Source: Gammaproteobacteria bacterium | GTDB lineage: Bacteria > Pseudomonadota > Gammaproteobacteria > HK1 | DNA length: 64,000 nt | NCBI GenBank assembly: GCA_021773795.1 | Contig: JAJFJT010000015.1 | Span: 1 to 64,000 of the forward strand | Direction of reading: 5' to 3' | Shown: positions 43,033-52,357 of the stretch, one piece after another | How positions within the stretch are numbered: the first letter of the stretch is position 1 | Layout of the letters: every line of letters starts with the position of its first letter | Program-made: the position numbers and the translations under genes | The notes under the pieces: model-generated | Database searches by the model: none | What the model was told of the DNA's origin: nothing | The model's input: only the letters and a program-made list of their open reading frames with translations

Positions 43033-45090
43033 TTAATGGCCGCCGGCATAACTATCCAAAAGACCTGGCACATCCAGGATGAGTGCAATGCGCCCGTCCC
43101 CGGTAATGGTTGCGCCCGCTAAACCCTTTGTGCCCTGGAGCAGAGCCCCCAGTGGCTTGATCACGACCTCTTGCTGGCCCAACAAGTTATCCACCACCAG
43201 GCAGATCATCCTGTTTCCCACATGCACTACCAATACATGCCCATGCCGGGATTCGGCATCTGCGGCCGGATTAAGCCATTCCTTCAAATAAAAAAGCGGC
43301 AGCGGTGCGCCGCGTACCATCACCATGGCGTGCCCGTCCACACGATTCATTTTTGCCTGCTCCAGGTCGAATATCTCTTTTACATTGACCAATGGCAAAG
43401 CATAAATCTGCTTACCCAGCACCACCATCAAGGTTGGCACAATAGCCAGGGTGAGCGGTACTTTTATGACGATAGTGGAGCCTTTTCCCAAAGCGGATTG
43501 AACCTCAACACTACCATTGAGTTGGGTAATGCCGGTTTTAACGACGTCCATACCAACACCACGACCAGATACATCAGATATTTCAGTTTTGGTAGAAAAT
43601 CCGGCAGCAAAGATCAAGTTATAACACTCATGATCCGTGAGACGTGCCGCCACCTCCTCATCCATCAGCCCCTTCTCCACGGCCTTGCCACGAAGTACCT
43701 CTGCATCCATACCCTTGCCATCATCGCTCACGGTCAAAAGGATGTGATCACCCTCCTGCGCCGCAGCCAGGGTTACAGTGCCCTTGCGTGGCTTGCCTGT
43801 TGCCTCCCGTTCCTCAGGCATTTCAACGCCATGATCCACTGAGTTACGTACCAGATGGACCATTGGATCAGCGAGGGCCTCCACCAAATTCTTGTCAAGA
43901 TCCGTATCCTCCCCCACCATAACCAGATCAATATCCTTACCGAGGCTTCGCGCCAGATCCCTCACCACGCGTGGAAAGCGACCAAACACCTTCTTGATGG
44001 GCTGCATCCGGGTCTTCATTACAGCTGACTGAAGATCACCGGTTACCAGGTCCAGGCTACCAATGGCCTCGGCTGCCCGCTCGTTGGACAGGGTACTTTC
44101 CAGAGTGGTCAGGCGGTTGCGTACCAACACCAGCTCTCCCACCATATTCATGATTTTGTCCAACACGCCGGTATCTACTCGAACCGTCGTTTCACCCTTG
44201 GGGACCCGCAGAGGTTTTGCAGAAGCTTTGGCCTGTTTGGCCACCGGGGCCGGGGGCTTCGGTACGGCGGGCGGGGGTGCCGCCGGCGCCACTTTGGGTA
44301 TTGGCTTCCCTGCTACCGCCGCGAGTTCTGCTTTTCTGGCGGGCTTTCCCCCGGCACCATGCAGCTCATCCAGCAGGGACTCGAATTCATCATCGGTGAT
44401 CTCATCTGCCGAAGCCCCTCCATCAGCCGCTGGCTGCTGTTTTCTGCCGCTCCCGTGCAGCTCATCCAGCAAGGATTCAAATTCATCATCGGTAATTTCA
44501 TCTGAGGAAACTGTCGCCGCGTCTGCACTTGCCGTAGCCTCTGCCGCTGGTTCAGCGAACTCACTACCGTCGTGCATTTGTGACAATAGCGAATCAAAAG
44601 CCGCTTCACGGACCGCTTTTTCATCACCCTCATCGGCCGCCTCATCCGCACCCACTGGCTCCAGCGCACTCTCTTCCGCTAGTTCTGGCTCGGCCACATC
44701 CTCGCCACGTTCCACGGCCTCCAGCTGGGCAATCAGCTCCTGCTCTGCAGATGGGGGTTCCTCACCTTCCCGCAGTTGTTCAAACATGGCGTTGACCACG
44801 TCCAGAACCTGCAACATCAGATCCATTAGCTCAGGGTCAACCTGTCGCTCACCCTGGCGTAAAAGATTGAAAATATCCTCGGCACGGTGGCAAACGGTCA
44901 CCATACCGTCGAGGGCAAGAAATCCGGCCCCACCCTTTATGGTGTGAAAACCACGAAATATTGCGTTCAGGAGCTCCGTATCCTCCGGCTGGGTCTCCAG
45001 ATCAACCAGTTGCTCACCGAGCAAATCCAGGATCTCGCCACCCTCTACCAGAAAGTCCTGGACAATTTCGTCGCTTAGGTCAATTGCCAT
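43033..45090 (-). CDS. cheA: chemotaxis histidine kinase CheA with a repeat-bearing linker
   Basis: 685 aa. The HPt domain (1-105) has phosphoacceptor His49 in RGFHTIKGGAG. No P2 (CheY-binding) domain is apparent between 130 and 300; the linker is acidic and Ala/Pro-rich with two identical 17-residue units starting DEITDDEFESLL (197-213 and 229-245) and one degenerate copy (164-174, FDSLLSQMHDG). The dimerisation (305-365), kinase (HLVRNSVDHG, DDGKGMD, SGRGVGMD) and CheW-like domains (548-680) are intact. It phosphorylates CheY and CheB. Confidence 0.96.
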   Translation of the reverse strand: MAIDLSDEIVQDFLVEGGEILDLLGEQLVDLETQPEDTELLNAIFRGFHTIKGGAGFLALDGMVTVCHRAEDIFNLLRQGERQVDPELMDLMLQVLDVVNAMFEQLREGEEPPSAEQELIAQLEAVERGEDVAEPELAEESALEPVGADEAADEGDEKAVREAAFDSLLSQMHDGSEFAEPAAEATASADAATVSSDEITDDEFESLLDELHGSGRKQQPAADGGASADEITDDEFESLLDELHGAGGKPARKAELAAVAGKPIPKVAPAAPPPAVPKPPAPVAKQAKASAKPLRVPKGETTVRVDTGVLDKIMNMVGELVLVRNRLTTLESTLSNERAAEAIGSLDLVTGDLQSAVMKTRMQPIKKVFGRFPRVVRDLARSLGKDIDLVMVGEDTDLDKNLVEALADPMVHLVRNSVDHGVEMPEEREATGKPRKGTVTLAAAQEGDHILLTVSDDGKGMDAEVLRGKAVEKGLMDEEVAARLTDHECYNLIFAAGFSTKTEISDVSGRGVGMDVVKTGITQLNGSVEVQSALGKGSTIVIKVPLTLAIVPTLMVVLGKQIYALPLVNVKEIFDLEQAKMNRVDGHAMVMVRGAPLPLFYLKEWLNPAADAESRHGHVLVVHVGNRMICLVVDNLLGQQEVVIKPLGALLQGTKGLAGATITGDGRIALILDVPGLLDSYAGGH

Positions 45091-45118
45091 AAAACGCCCT
45101 TCCGAATATTGGCTCGGG

Positions 45119-45868
45119 TTAAAAGCCCAGACTCAAAAGCAAATCATCCACATCATCCTGTCCTGAAACCACGTCAGCATCATCGTCGGGATTTATCCGT
45201 GGCCCTTTGGCATCCAGGCCTACATTTGGAGCGTTTATCGCAGCTGGTGCTTTGGCACCACCTCGCACCCGGATCATGTTGACAAGATTCTCCTCCACCT
45301 CCTGGACCAGCTGAATGACCTGACGCACAACCTGTCCGGTAAGGTCCTGAAAATCCTGGGCCATCACCACTTGCGACAAGCAATTATGGACCTGACCACA
45401 GTCCGCCTGGACCCGATCCAGATAAACGAGCAGTTCACCCAGGAGCACACGAAATTCACCCGCAACCATTTCCTTGCGTTTAAGGCGCAGCCAGCGCGGT
45501 TTCATTTTTTCCGCAGTAGAACCCAGGCCTTTGACCAAAGGTGCGGCCTCATCCATCGCATTGAGCGTTCTATGGGCGGCTTCTTCGGTCTTGGTAATCA
45601 CATAATTAAGCCGCTCCTTGGCATCGGGTATCTGTATCTCCGTCACGTCTGCAAGATTTGCATCCAGCTCAAAACTGCGCAGTGCATCATGCAGTTGGCG
45701 GGTCATCGCTCCCATATCGCTAAACAATTGCGATTCACGTATGCGGGTAAGCTCATCAAATCCTTCGCGCGCCTTATCGTCCTCACCCGCCTCAATATCC
45801 GAGATCACATGCTTAAGGGATGGCAATAAGTCCTGCATCTCTCCAGCAGTCGAAATCGGCGCCCCCAT
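45119..45868 (-). CDS. cheZ: protein phosphatase CheZ
   Basis: 249 aa, longer than E. coli CheZ (214). It contains the long helical hairpin with the catalytic segment VVMAQDFQDLTGQVVRQVI, and a C-terminal CheY-docking helix DDVDDLLLSLGF preceded by a flexible acidic linker. It dephosphorylates CheY. The start overlaps the cheY stop by one base (TAATG). Confidence 0.95.
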   Translation of the reverse strand: MGAPISTAGEMQDLLPSLKHVISDIEAGEDDKAREGFDELTRIRESQLFSDMGAMTRQLHDALRSFELDANLADVTEIQIPDAKERLNYVITKTEEAAHRTLNAMDEAAPLVKGLGSTAEKMKPRWLRLKRKEMVAGEFRVLLGELLVYLDRVQADCGQVHNCLSQVVMAQDFQDLTGQVVRQVIQLVQEVEENLVNMIRVRGGAKAPAAINAPNVGLDAKGPRINPDDDADVVSGQDDVDDLLLSLGF

Positions 45869-46248
45869 TAAGCGGTTCCTTCAAGACGTTCAAAGATTTT
45901 TTCCAGCTTCTCCTTGAGGGTTTGGGCGGTAAAGGGTTTGACGATATAACCGTTCACCCCGGCCTGCGCCGCTTCGATAATCTGTGTTTTCTTGGCCTCG
46001 GCAGTCACCAATAGCACCGGCATGGCTGCCAGACGCTCATCCGCACGGACCGCTTTTAGCAGGTCAATTCCCTGCATAATCGGCATATTCCAGTCTGTCA
46101 CCAGGAAGTCAAAATCACCATTCTGGAGCATCGGCAAAGCGGTACTTCCATCATCAGCCTCACTGGTATTGTTAAAACCCAGATTCCGCAACAGGTTTTT
46201 GATAATTCGCCGCATAGTAGAAAAATCATCCACCACCAGGATTTTCAT
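45868..46248 (-). CDS. cheY: chemotaxis response regulator CheY
   Basis: 126 aa from the ATG at 46248; a longer frame to 46302 adds residues not in the family. A single receiver domain with acidic pair Asp7-Asp8, phosphoacceptor Asp52 in [10 protein letters not shown], the VTAEAKK Thr and the KPF Lys. It binds FliM to change motor rotation. It follows fliA by 54 bases. Confidence 0.96.
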   Translation of the reverse strand: MKILVVDDFSTMRRIIKNLLRNLGFNNTSEADDGSTALPMLQNGDFDFLVTDWNMPIMQGIDLLKAVRADERLAAMPVLLVTAEAKKTQIIEAAQAGVNGYIVKPFTAQTLKEKLEKIFERLEGTA

Positions 46249-46302
46249 GTTTTTATCCACGCCATTCTCCAACCCGACAACCCGAGATAACCAGACTGCC
46301 AC

Positions 46303-47040
46303 TCACGTATTTTTCCTCCATTCACTCATACGGGCCTTTACTCGCAGCAGGGCCTGACTATGAATCTGGCACACTCGCGACTCGCTCACATTCAGCACCT
46401 CGCCAGTTTCTCTCAGATTTAGCTCTTCGTCGTAATACAGCGACATCACCAAACGTTCACGTTCTGGCAGACTGGCAATTGCACGCGCCAGGGCCTCACG
46501 GAATTGTGCAAACTCGAGCGCGTCAAGTGGCCCTGTGGGCCCCTCGGCACGGGACTCCTTGACCGATTCACTGGTGCTCGCCAATTCGTCAAAACTGAAT
46601 ATCTTGTGGCCTGCCGCATCCCGTAAAATCCGGTGATAATCGTCCAGGGAAATATCCAGCACTTGGGAAACTTCCGAGTCTCTGGCATCCCGGCCTTCCC
46701 GCATTTCAACATCGTGAATGGCCGCACTAACCTCACGCATCTTGCGATGCAGGGAACGAGGGGCCCAGTCACTCTTGCGAATTTCATCCAGCATCGCACC
46801 ACGAATGCGAATGCCGCCATAGGTCTCAAAACTTGCACCCCGACTGGGGTCATAGTTTTGCGCCGCCTCCAGCAAGCCAATCATGCCCGCTTGAATCAAA
46901 TCATCCGCCTGCACGCTGGACGGCAGCCGGCTAACCAGGTGATAGGCAATACGCTTCACCAGGGGGGCGAAGCGTTCCACCACCTCATCCTGGGTTCCAG
47001 CCTGAGCCTGCATTTCTTTATAAGTGCCAAGCCCGGTCAT
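46303..47040 (-). CDS. fliA: RNA polymerase sigma-28 factor for flagellar genes
   Basis: 245 aa with regions 2 (VKRIAYHLVSRLPSSVQADDLIQAGMIGL), 3 and 4 (YYDEELNLRETGEVLNVSESRVCQIHSQALLRVK), the FliA pattern. It directs late flagellar and chemotaxis genes. Its start overlaps fleN by four bases. No clear sigma-28 promoter (TAAA-N15-GCCGATAA) was found in the intergenic gaps here, so most FliA targets may lie elsewhere. Confidence 0.96.
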   Translation of the reverse strand: MTGLGTYKEMQAQAGTQDEVVERFAPLVKRIAYHLVSRLPSSVQADDLIQAGMIGLLEAAQNYDPSRGASFETYGGIRIRGAMLDEIRKSDWAPRSLHRKMREVSAAIHDVEMREGRDARDSEVSQVLDISLDDYHRILRDAAGHKIFSFDELASTSESVKESRAEGPTGPLDALEFAQFREALARAIASLPERERLVMSLYYDEELNLRETGEVLNVSESRVCQIHSQALLRVKARMSEWRKNT

Positions 47041-47924
47041 GGCCTCGCCCCTCCCCCTCTCTGACTAACCTGTATCAAACGCTCAACAAAAAACTCCAGT
47101 TGTCCGCTTGCCTCCGTCGCTACAGGCCAGTTATCGGCCACAGTAGCCAATTTCTTGAATGCAATTGCTGACGGGCTACGCGGATAGGCATCGATAACTG
47201 CCCGCTGGCGTTGAATGGCCTTACGCAGGCTCTCATCGAAGGGAATCGCCCCCATGTAATCGAGGGACACGTCAAGGAAACGATCAGTCACTCGCAGCAG
47301 CTTTATAAACAATGATTTACCCTCGCTTGCGCTGCGCGTCATATTGGCTACGACACGGAATCGATGGCGCCCATGATCACGATGCAAGATTTTGATCATA
47401 GCGTAGGCATCGGTAATCGAGGCGGGTTCATCACAGACCACAACCAGAATTTCCTGGCTGGCCTTACTAAAATTAAGAACGTTTTCCGCTATCCCGGCAG
47501 CGGTGTCGACGATGAGTACCTCGGCACCGTAGCCAAACTCACTAAAGGCATGAATCAGCCCTGCCGTTTCCGCAGCACCCAGTTCCGCCATTTGGCGGAC
47601 GCCAGAGGCCGCCGGAATCAGCTTGATCCCACCCGGCCCGTCTATCGCCACCTCATCCAGTGTTGCCTCACCATTAATCACATGGGAAAGATTGTGCTCT
47701 GGCCGCAAGCCGAGCAGCACATCCACGTTGCCGAGCCCAAGATCGGCGTCCATGAGCAACACTTCCCGCCCCAATGCAGACAGCGCAAGGGCCAGATTGA
47801 CCGATACATTGGTCTTGCCCACACCACCTTTGCCACCGGTGACCGCAATCACCCGCACACTTTCTGGCTTGACCATATGCCGCAGACCCGTGGCCTGATC
47901 GGCAGGAACGAGACTAACGGGCAT
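47037..47924 (-). CDS. fleN: flagellar number regulator FleN/FlhG (MinD-like ATPase)
   Basis: 295 aa from the ATG at 47924, where GGAG lies nine bases upstream; it overlaps flhF by 11 bases. The P-loop TGGKGGVGKTNVSVNL is at about 29-44, followed by DADLGLGNVDVLLGL and VDTAAGIAENV. With FlhF it sets the number and polar place of flagella and in Pseudomonas antagonises FleQ. The pairing flhF-fleN-fliA is the polar-flagellate order. Confidence 0.95.
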   Translation of the reverse strand: MPVSLVPADQATGLRHMVKPESVRVIAVTGGKGGVGKTNVSVNLALALSALGREVLLMDADLGLGNVDVLLGLRPEHNLSHVINGEATLDEVAIDGPGGIKLIPAASGVRQMAELGAAETAGLIHAFSEFGYGAEVLIVDTAAGIAENVLNFSKASQEILVVVCDEPASITDAYAMIKILHRDHGRHRFRVVANMTRSASEGKSLFIKLLRVTDRFLDVSLDYMGAIPFDESLRKAIQRQRAVIDAYPRSPSAIAFKKLATVADNWPVATEASGQLEFFVERLIQVSQRGGGARP

Positions 47925-49056
47925 AGGCCCGCTCTCCCGCATATGCCGAGCTAACAGCAGGCTCTTTCACTTGTTGTTGCCCGGCTAGCGCAACGGCGCG
48001 GCCAAGCAATGACTGGGCACGTGCCGGGGCTATATCCTCGGGAACCCGCTGCCCCTCAGTAACGAAGGCAACCGGTAGACGGTTCAAAATAATGCTGGAG
48101 ATCACACCGCCAAGACTTGCCGATTCATCCAGTTTGGTCACTACCGTTCCATCGATGGCCACTTTCCGGAAGGCGCGGACTGTTTCTTCCAGCACCTGGG
48201 ACTGAGCCGCAGCCGACAGCACCAGATAGCATTTGACGCGTAGAGAACTGGCTTTAATCATCGCCACCTGCTGTGACAAGCGGATATCTCGCTGACTCAT
48301 GCCCGCGGTATCAATAAGTACCAGACGCCGCTCACGAAACTGCTCCAGGGCGTCGGCAAGTGCCTCGCCCCCCTCCACCACCTGCATGGGAATTCCCATA
48401 ATGCGGGCAAAGGTGCGAAGTTGCTCGTGAGCGCCTACCCGGAAGTTATCAGTGGTTAGCAGGGCCACATTTTCCGCACCATGACGCAACGCAAAACGTG
48501 CGGCCAGCTTGGCAACGGTGGTGGTTTTTCCAACCCCGGTCGGTCCAAGCAAGGCGTAGACCCCACCGTCACCCAGGAGATCGTGGCTGGCTGGATAAAT
48601 ATCCTTGCTGAGAGTGTCCAGCGCATTCTGCCAAGCCGCCTGGGCATCGAGAGATTCCGGGGTGTGATCCGCCACACGTTGAGCTAGTCGTTGACTGAGC
48701 CCGATTTCGCCCAGTTGTCGGAACACGCCGGCACGCAATGGATGCTGGCGCTCCTGCTCACCCCACACCAGGCCGGAAAGCTGATGTTCAAGCAATCCCC
48801 GCAAATATTTCAATTCTTCGCCAACTGCCTCCATGGAGGCCGCCTGCCCGGACGGATGGCTGCTGCGTTCCTCGTCTGCAAATTCCATTGCTGCCAGATT
48901 GTCCTGCCAATTTTCGTCGTAGTCGGTGGCCGCTGAAATTTCTATGCCTCCATCGAGTTTACGATTGGATAAAATCACGGCCTCGGCGCCAAGATCCTCC
49001 CGTACCAGTTTAATCGCCTCGCGCATATCAGCTGCAAAATAGCGTTTGATTTTCAT
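47914..49056 (-). CDS. flhF: flagellar biosynthesis GTPase FlhF
   Basis: 380 aa from the second of two consecutive ATGs, which is better spaced from AGGA. The N-terminal MKIKRYFAADMREAIKLVREDLG and the SRP-type G domain (about 170-370), with LLGPTGVGKTTTVAKLA, DTAGMSQRD and TKLDE, are typical. It recruits the first flagellar components to the pole. The N-terminal B domain region (60-110) is short. Confidence 0.95.
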   Translation of the reverse strand: MKIKRYFAADMREAIKLVREDLGAEAVILSNRKLDGGIEISAATDYDENWQDNLAAMEFADEERSSHPSGQAASMEAVGEELKYLRGLLEHQLSGLVWGEQERQHPLRAGVFRQLGEIGLSQRLAQRVADHTPESLDAQAAWQNALDTLSKDIYPASHDLLGDGGVYALLGPTGVGKTTTVAKLAARFALRHGAENVALLTTDNFRVGAHEQLRTFARIMGIPMQVVEGGEALADALEQFRERRLVLIDTAGMSQRDIRLSQQVAMIKASSLRVKCYLVLSAAAQSQVLEETVRAFRKVAIDGTVVTKLDESASLGGVISSIILNRLPVAFVTEGQRVPEDIAPARAQSLLGRAVALAGQQQVKEPAVSSAYAGERAYAR

Positions 49057-49089
49057 CATCTGGTCCTATTTCAATTTGTCAGGGTCATG

Positions 49090-51192
49090 CTAATGAACCG
49101 CGGCCGTAAGCCCGGGCTCACCGCCTACCGCGGCAATCACCCGTACCTGAATCTCATCCGGAACCTCGCCATAGGAGAGCACCCGTAAGCCACCACTCCC
49201 CGCACGGGCAAAACGTGCCAGTAATAAACGCAGCGGATCGGGAACCAAAAGCACCGCCGGATCGCCGCTGGCCTCTTGTTTCTGGGTGGCCTCTTGCAGG
49301 GCCCATTGCAAACGCTCCGATAGACCTGGTTCCAGCATAGCGCCCTCACCACCACCCGCCTGCACTGAATCCTGCAATAAACGGTCCAATCCCGGATCTA
49401 TAGTAATCACTGAAAGTTCACTTCTCAACTCATTGATATTCTGCACGATAAGTCGCCCCAAACTCCGACGTACCGCCGCGGTCAATACGTCGGGATCTTG
49501 ACTACGTGCGGCATGCTCCGCCAATGTTTCGACAATGGTGCGCGTATCCCGGATTGGCACGCCCTCCCGCAGCAAGTTCTGTAGTACCCGAACCAGACTC
49601 GCTGGCGGCAACTTTTCCGGTTCCAACTGCTCCACCAGTTTGGGGGTCCGCTCTTGCAGACGATCGAGTAACTGCTGAACTTCCTCGTGACCCAGTAATT
49701 CGTGGGCGTGCTCCTGAATGGCATGGCTCAGATGGGTGGCAATAACGGTACTGGCATCCACCACGGTATAACCAAAGGTCTGCGCCTGGTCTCGTTGTCC
49801 AGCGTCGATCCATACCGCCTCCAGACCAAACACCGGGTCCTTGCCAGCCTCACCACTGAGTTCACCAAAAACCTGTCCGGGATTAATAGCCAGTTCACGC
49901 TCCGGTTGAATCTGCCCTTCGCCCACGGTGACACCTTTGAGACTAAGACGATAACTATCTGGCGACAATTCCAGATTGTCCCGGATATGCACTGGTGGCA
50001 CCAGAAATCCCAGTTCACGGGAGAGCTTCTTCCTAACCCCCTTGATACGTCCCATCAACTGTCCATTCTGGGCGGTATCCACCAACGGAATTAGCCGATA
50101 GCCCACTTCAAGCCCCAGCGGGTCAACACTGGGGACATCATCCCAACTGAGTTCCTTGGCCGGCGCAGCGATGGGTGCAGGCGCCTGATCCACCTCCGCC
50201 TCCCCTTCACTCTGCTTGCGCAGCATATAAAGGCCCGCGCCGCCCGCCAGGCTAGCAAGACTTAGAAAGGCGAGATTCGGCATGCCCGGAACCAATCCCA
50301 TGGCACCGACAATACCGGCCGCGATTAATAATGTTCTGGGATCGTCAAATAGCTGCTGGATAATCTGTCCACCCACATCCTGTGCTGAGGAGACCCGAGT
50401 CACCATCAAAGCAGCAGAGGAAGACAGCAACAACGCTGGAATCTGCGCCACCAGACCATCACCGATGGTAAGCAAGGCATAGTTTTTCAGCGCCATCTCG
50501 AAGGACAAATTGTGTTGCAACATACCGATAAACAGCCCGCCTATCAGGTTGATGAACAGGATAAGAATGCCGGCAACAGCATCACCACGAACGAACTTGC
50601 TGGCACCATCCATGGCACCATAGAAATCGGCCTCCTCCGCAACATCTTTACGCCGGGTGCGTGCCTCATCCTGGCTTAGCAGGCCGGAATTAAGATCGGC
50701 ATCGATGGCCATTTGCTTACCCGGCATGGCATCCAGGGTAAAACGGGCACTCACCTCCGCGATGCGTCCCGCTCCTTTGGTAACCACCACGAAATTGATG
50801 ATCACCAAAATCGCGAACACCACCAGGCCAACGGCATAGTTACCGCCAATGACGAAGGCGCCAAAGGCCTCGATCACCTGTCCCGCCGCATCAGTGCCGG
50901 TATGCCCTTCCAGCAACACTACTCGCGTAGAGGCAATGTTAAGCGCCAGGCGCAGCAAGGTGGTCACCAACAGCACGATGGGGAAAACGGCGAAATCCAG
51001 TGGCCGCCGAGAATAAATCGCAGCTAGAATAACCACCATGGAGAGCGAGATATTGAAGGTGAACAGTACATCCAACACAAAGGGCGCCAGTGGCACCACC
51101 ATCATCGCCAGCAATGCCAATAGCAGCAGGGGTACGCCCAGGCCGATCGCATGCAAACCGCGCACGTTTGCCAGCACCGCCTGCGGACTCAT
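49090..51192 (-). CDS. flhA: flagellar export gate protein FlhA
   Basis: 700 aa. Eight membrane helices are in the N-terminal half, with the LNIASTRVVLLEGHTGTDAAG loop and the FHIPEP-type cytoplasmic signature TRRKDVAEEADFYGAMDGASKFVRGD. The C-terminal half is the nonameric ring domain that docks export chaperones. It energises export with FlhB, FliP, FliQ and FliR in the inner membrane. It is 31 bases after flhB. Confidence 0.97.
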   Translation of the reverse strand: MSPQAVLANVRGLHAIGLGVPLLLLALLAMMVVPLAPFVLDVLFTFNISLSMVVILAAIYSRRPLDFAVFPIVLLVTTLLRLALNIASTRVVLLEGHTGTDAAGQVIEAFGAFVIGGNYAVGLVVFAILVIINFVVVTKGAGRIAEVSARFTLDAMPGKQMAIDADLNSGLLSQDEARTRRKDVAEEADFYGAMDGASKFVRGDAVAGILILFINLIGGLFIGMLQHNLSFEMALKNYALLTIGDGLVAQIPALLLSSSAALMVTRVSSAQDVGGQIIQQLFDDPRTLLIAAGIVGAMGLVPGMPNLAFLSLASLAGGAGLYMLRKQSEGEAEVDQAPAPIAAPAKELSWDDVPSVDPLGLEVGYRLIPLVDTAQNGQLMGRIKGVRKKLSRELGFLVPPVHIRDNLELSPDSYRLSLKGVTVGEGQIQPERELAINPGQVFGELSGEAGKDPVFGLEAVWIDAGQRDQAQTFGYTVVDASTVIATHLSHAIQEHAHELLGHEEVQQLLDRLQERTPKLVEQLEPEKLPPASLVRVLQNLLREGVPIRDTRTIVETLAEHAARSQDPDVLTAAVRRSLGRLIVQNINELRSELSVITIDPGLDRLLQDSVQAGGGEGAMLEPGLSERLQWALQEATQKQEASGDPAVLLVPDPLRLLLARFARAGSGGLRVLSYGEVPDEIQVRVIAAVGGEPGLTAAVH

Positions 51193-51223
51193 TGTTGTTT
51201 CCTCATGGACTTAATAATCACCA

Positions 51224-52357
51224 TTAGTCTCGGCGTAATTCATCAGGGATAGGCAGGTCCCGGAATGAGGGTGCCTTTACGGAACTGGCGCTCATTTCCC
51301 GTAGCCGGAATACATAGGCCAGCACATTGGCCACCGCCAGATACAAGCCAGCAGGAATTTCTTGCTCCAGCTTGGTACTGAAATACAGTGCACGGGCCAA
51401 TGGTGGCGCCTCTACCAGCACCACTTTGTGACGACGTGCCGTCTCGCGTATGCGCAATGCCACCAAATCCGCACCCGTGGCTACTACCCGTGGCGCCTGG
51501 CTCTTGTCCGTGTCATAACGTAATGCCACGGCATAATGTTCCGGGTTGGTGATCACCACATCGGCCTTCGGTACCTGTTCCATCATCCGCCGCTGGGCGA
51601 GTTCCTGCTGCAGGCCGCGGATCTTGTTTTTCACCTCGGGCTTGCCCTCGGTTTCCTTGAACTCCTCCTTCACTTCCTGGAGGCTCATACGCTGCTTTTT
51701 AGCGTGTTCCCATAACTGAAACGGTACATCGAGCAGGGCAATAGCGATCATCGCTGTACACAACAGGGCAAAGCTCCAGGAGAGATAATTACCCGCATGT
51801 CTCAGGGCGATGCTCAGTGGTTCGGTGGCAAGGCCCAACGCCTCATCGGCACGATTCCACAACAACAGCATCGCTACCCCAAGCAGCAGCAGAAATTTAG
51901 CCAGCGCCTTAAGTAGCTCCATCAATCCGTTGACAGAAAATATCCGTTTCATGCCCTTGATGGGGTCAAGTTTTTCCCATTTAACCGCCAGTGATTTAGT
52001 GCTAAAAACCCAGCCACTCAAGGCCGTGGGGGCCAGCAATGCGACCATCAAAGCCAACAACATGAATGGCGTTAAGGCAAACACCGCGTCCCTCATCGCG
52101 TTGACCAGAAAGGCAACGATTTCCCTCCGCCCCTGGAAATCATCTGCCTGGGCGAGAAAGCCCTGGCGCATGATGGCCAATAAATCATCTATCAGCGCCG
52201 GTCCCATGGCGATCAATCCAAAGGAGCTTGCCAGCAACAACAGGGTGGTGTTGAGCTCACGGGAGCGCGCAACCTGGCCCTCCTCACGCGATTGTTGCAG
52301 GCGGCGTGGTGTTGCCTGTTCTGTTTTTTCCTGGCTGCTGTCTTGGCCCTCTGGCAT
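51224..52357 (-). CDS. flhB: flagellar export switch protein FlhB
   Basis: 377 aa. Four membrane helices (about 30-215) are followed by the cytoplasmic domain. The self-cleavage site reads TNPEHYAVALRYD, with Glu instead of the usual Thr of NPTH; Asn and Pro of the cut site are kept. The C-terminal switch domain sets export specificity with FliK. It overlaps fliR by one base. A stand-alone FlhB C-terminal paralogue is at 34912-35220. Confidence 0.96.
   Translation of the reverse strand: MPEGQDSSQEKTEQATPRRLQQSREEGQVARSRELNTTLLLLASSFGLIAMGPALIDDLLAIMRQGFLAQADDFQGRREIVAFLVNAMRDAVFALTPFMLLALMVALLAPTALSGWVFSTKSLAVKWEKLDPIKGMKRIFSVNGLMELLKALAKFLLLLGVAMLLLWNRADEALGLATEPLSIALRHAGNYLSWSFALLCTAMIAIALLDVPFQLWEHAKKQRMSLQEVKEEFKETEGKPEVKNKIRGLQQELAQRRMMEQVPKADVVITNPEHYAVALRYDTDKSQAPRVVATGADLVALRIRETARRHKVVLVEAPPLARALYFSTKLEQEIPAGLYLAVANVLAYVFRLREMSASSVKAPSFRDLPIPDELRRD

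Noticed and set aside
44063-44947. 294-codon plus-strand frame, Ser/Ala-rich, antisense to cheA
   Set aside because: Its composition is the mirror of the acidic CheA linker repeats; no independent coding signal.
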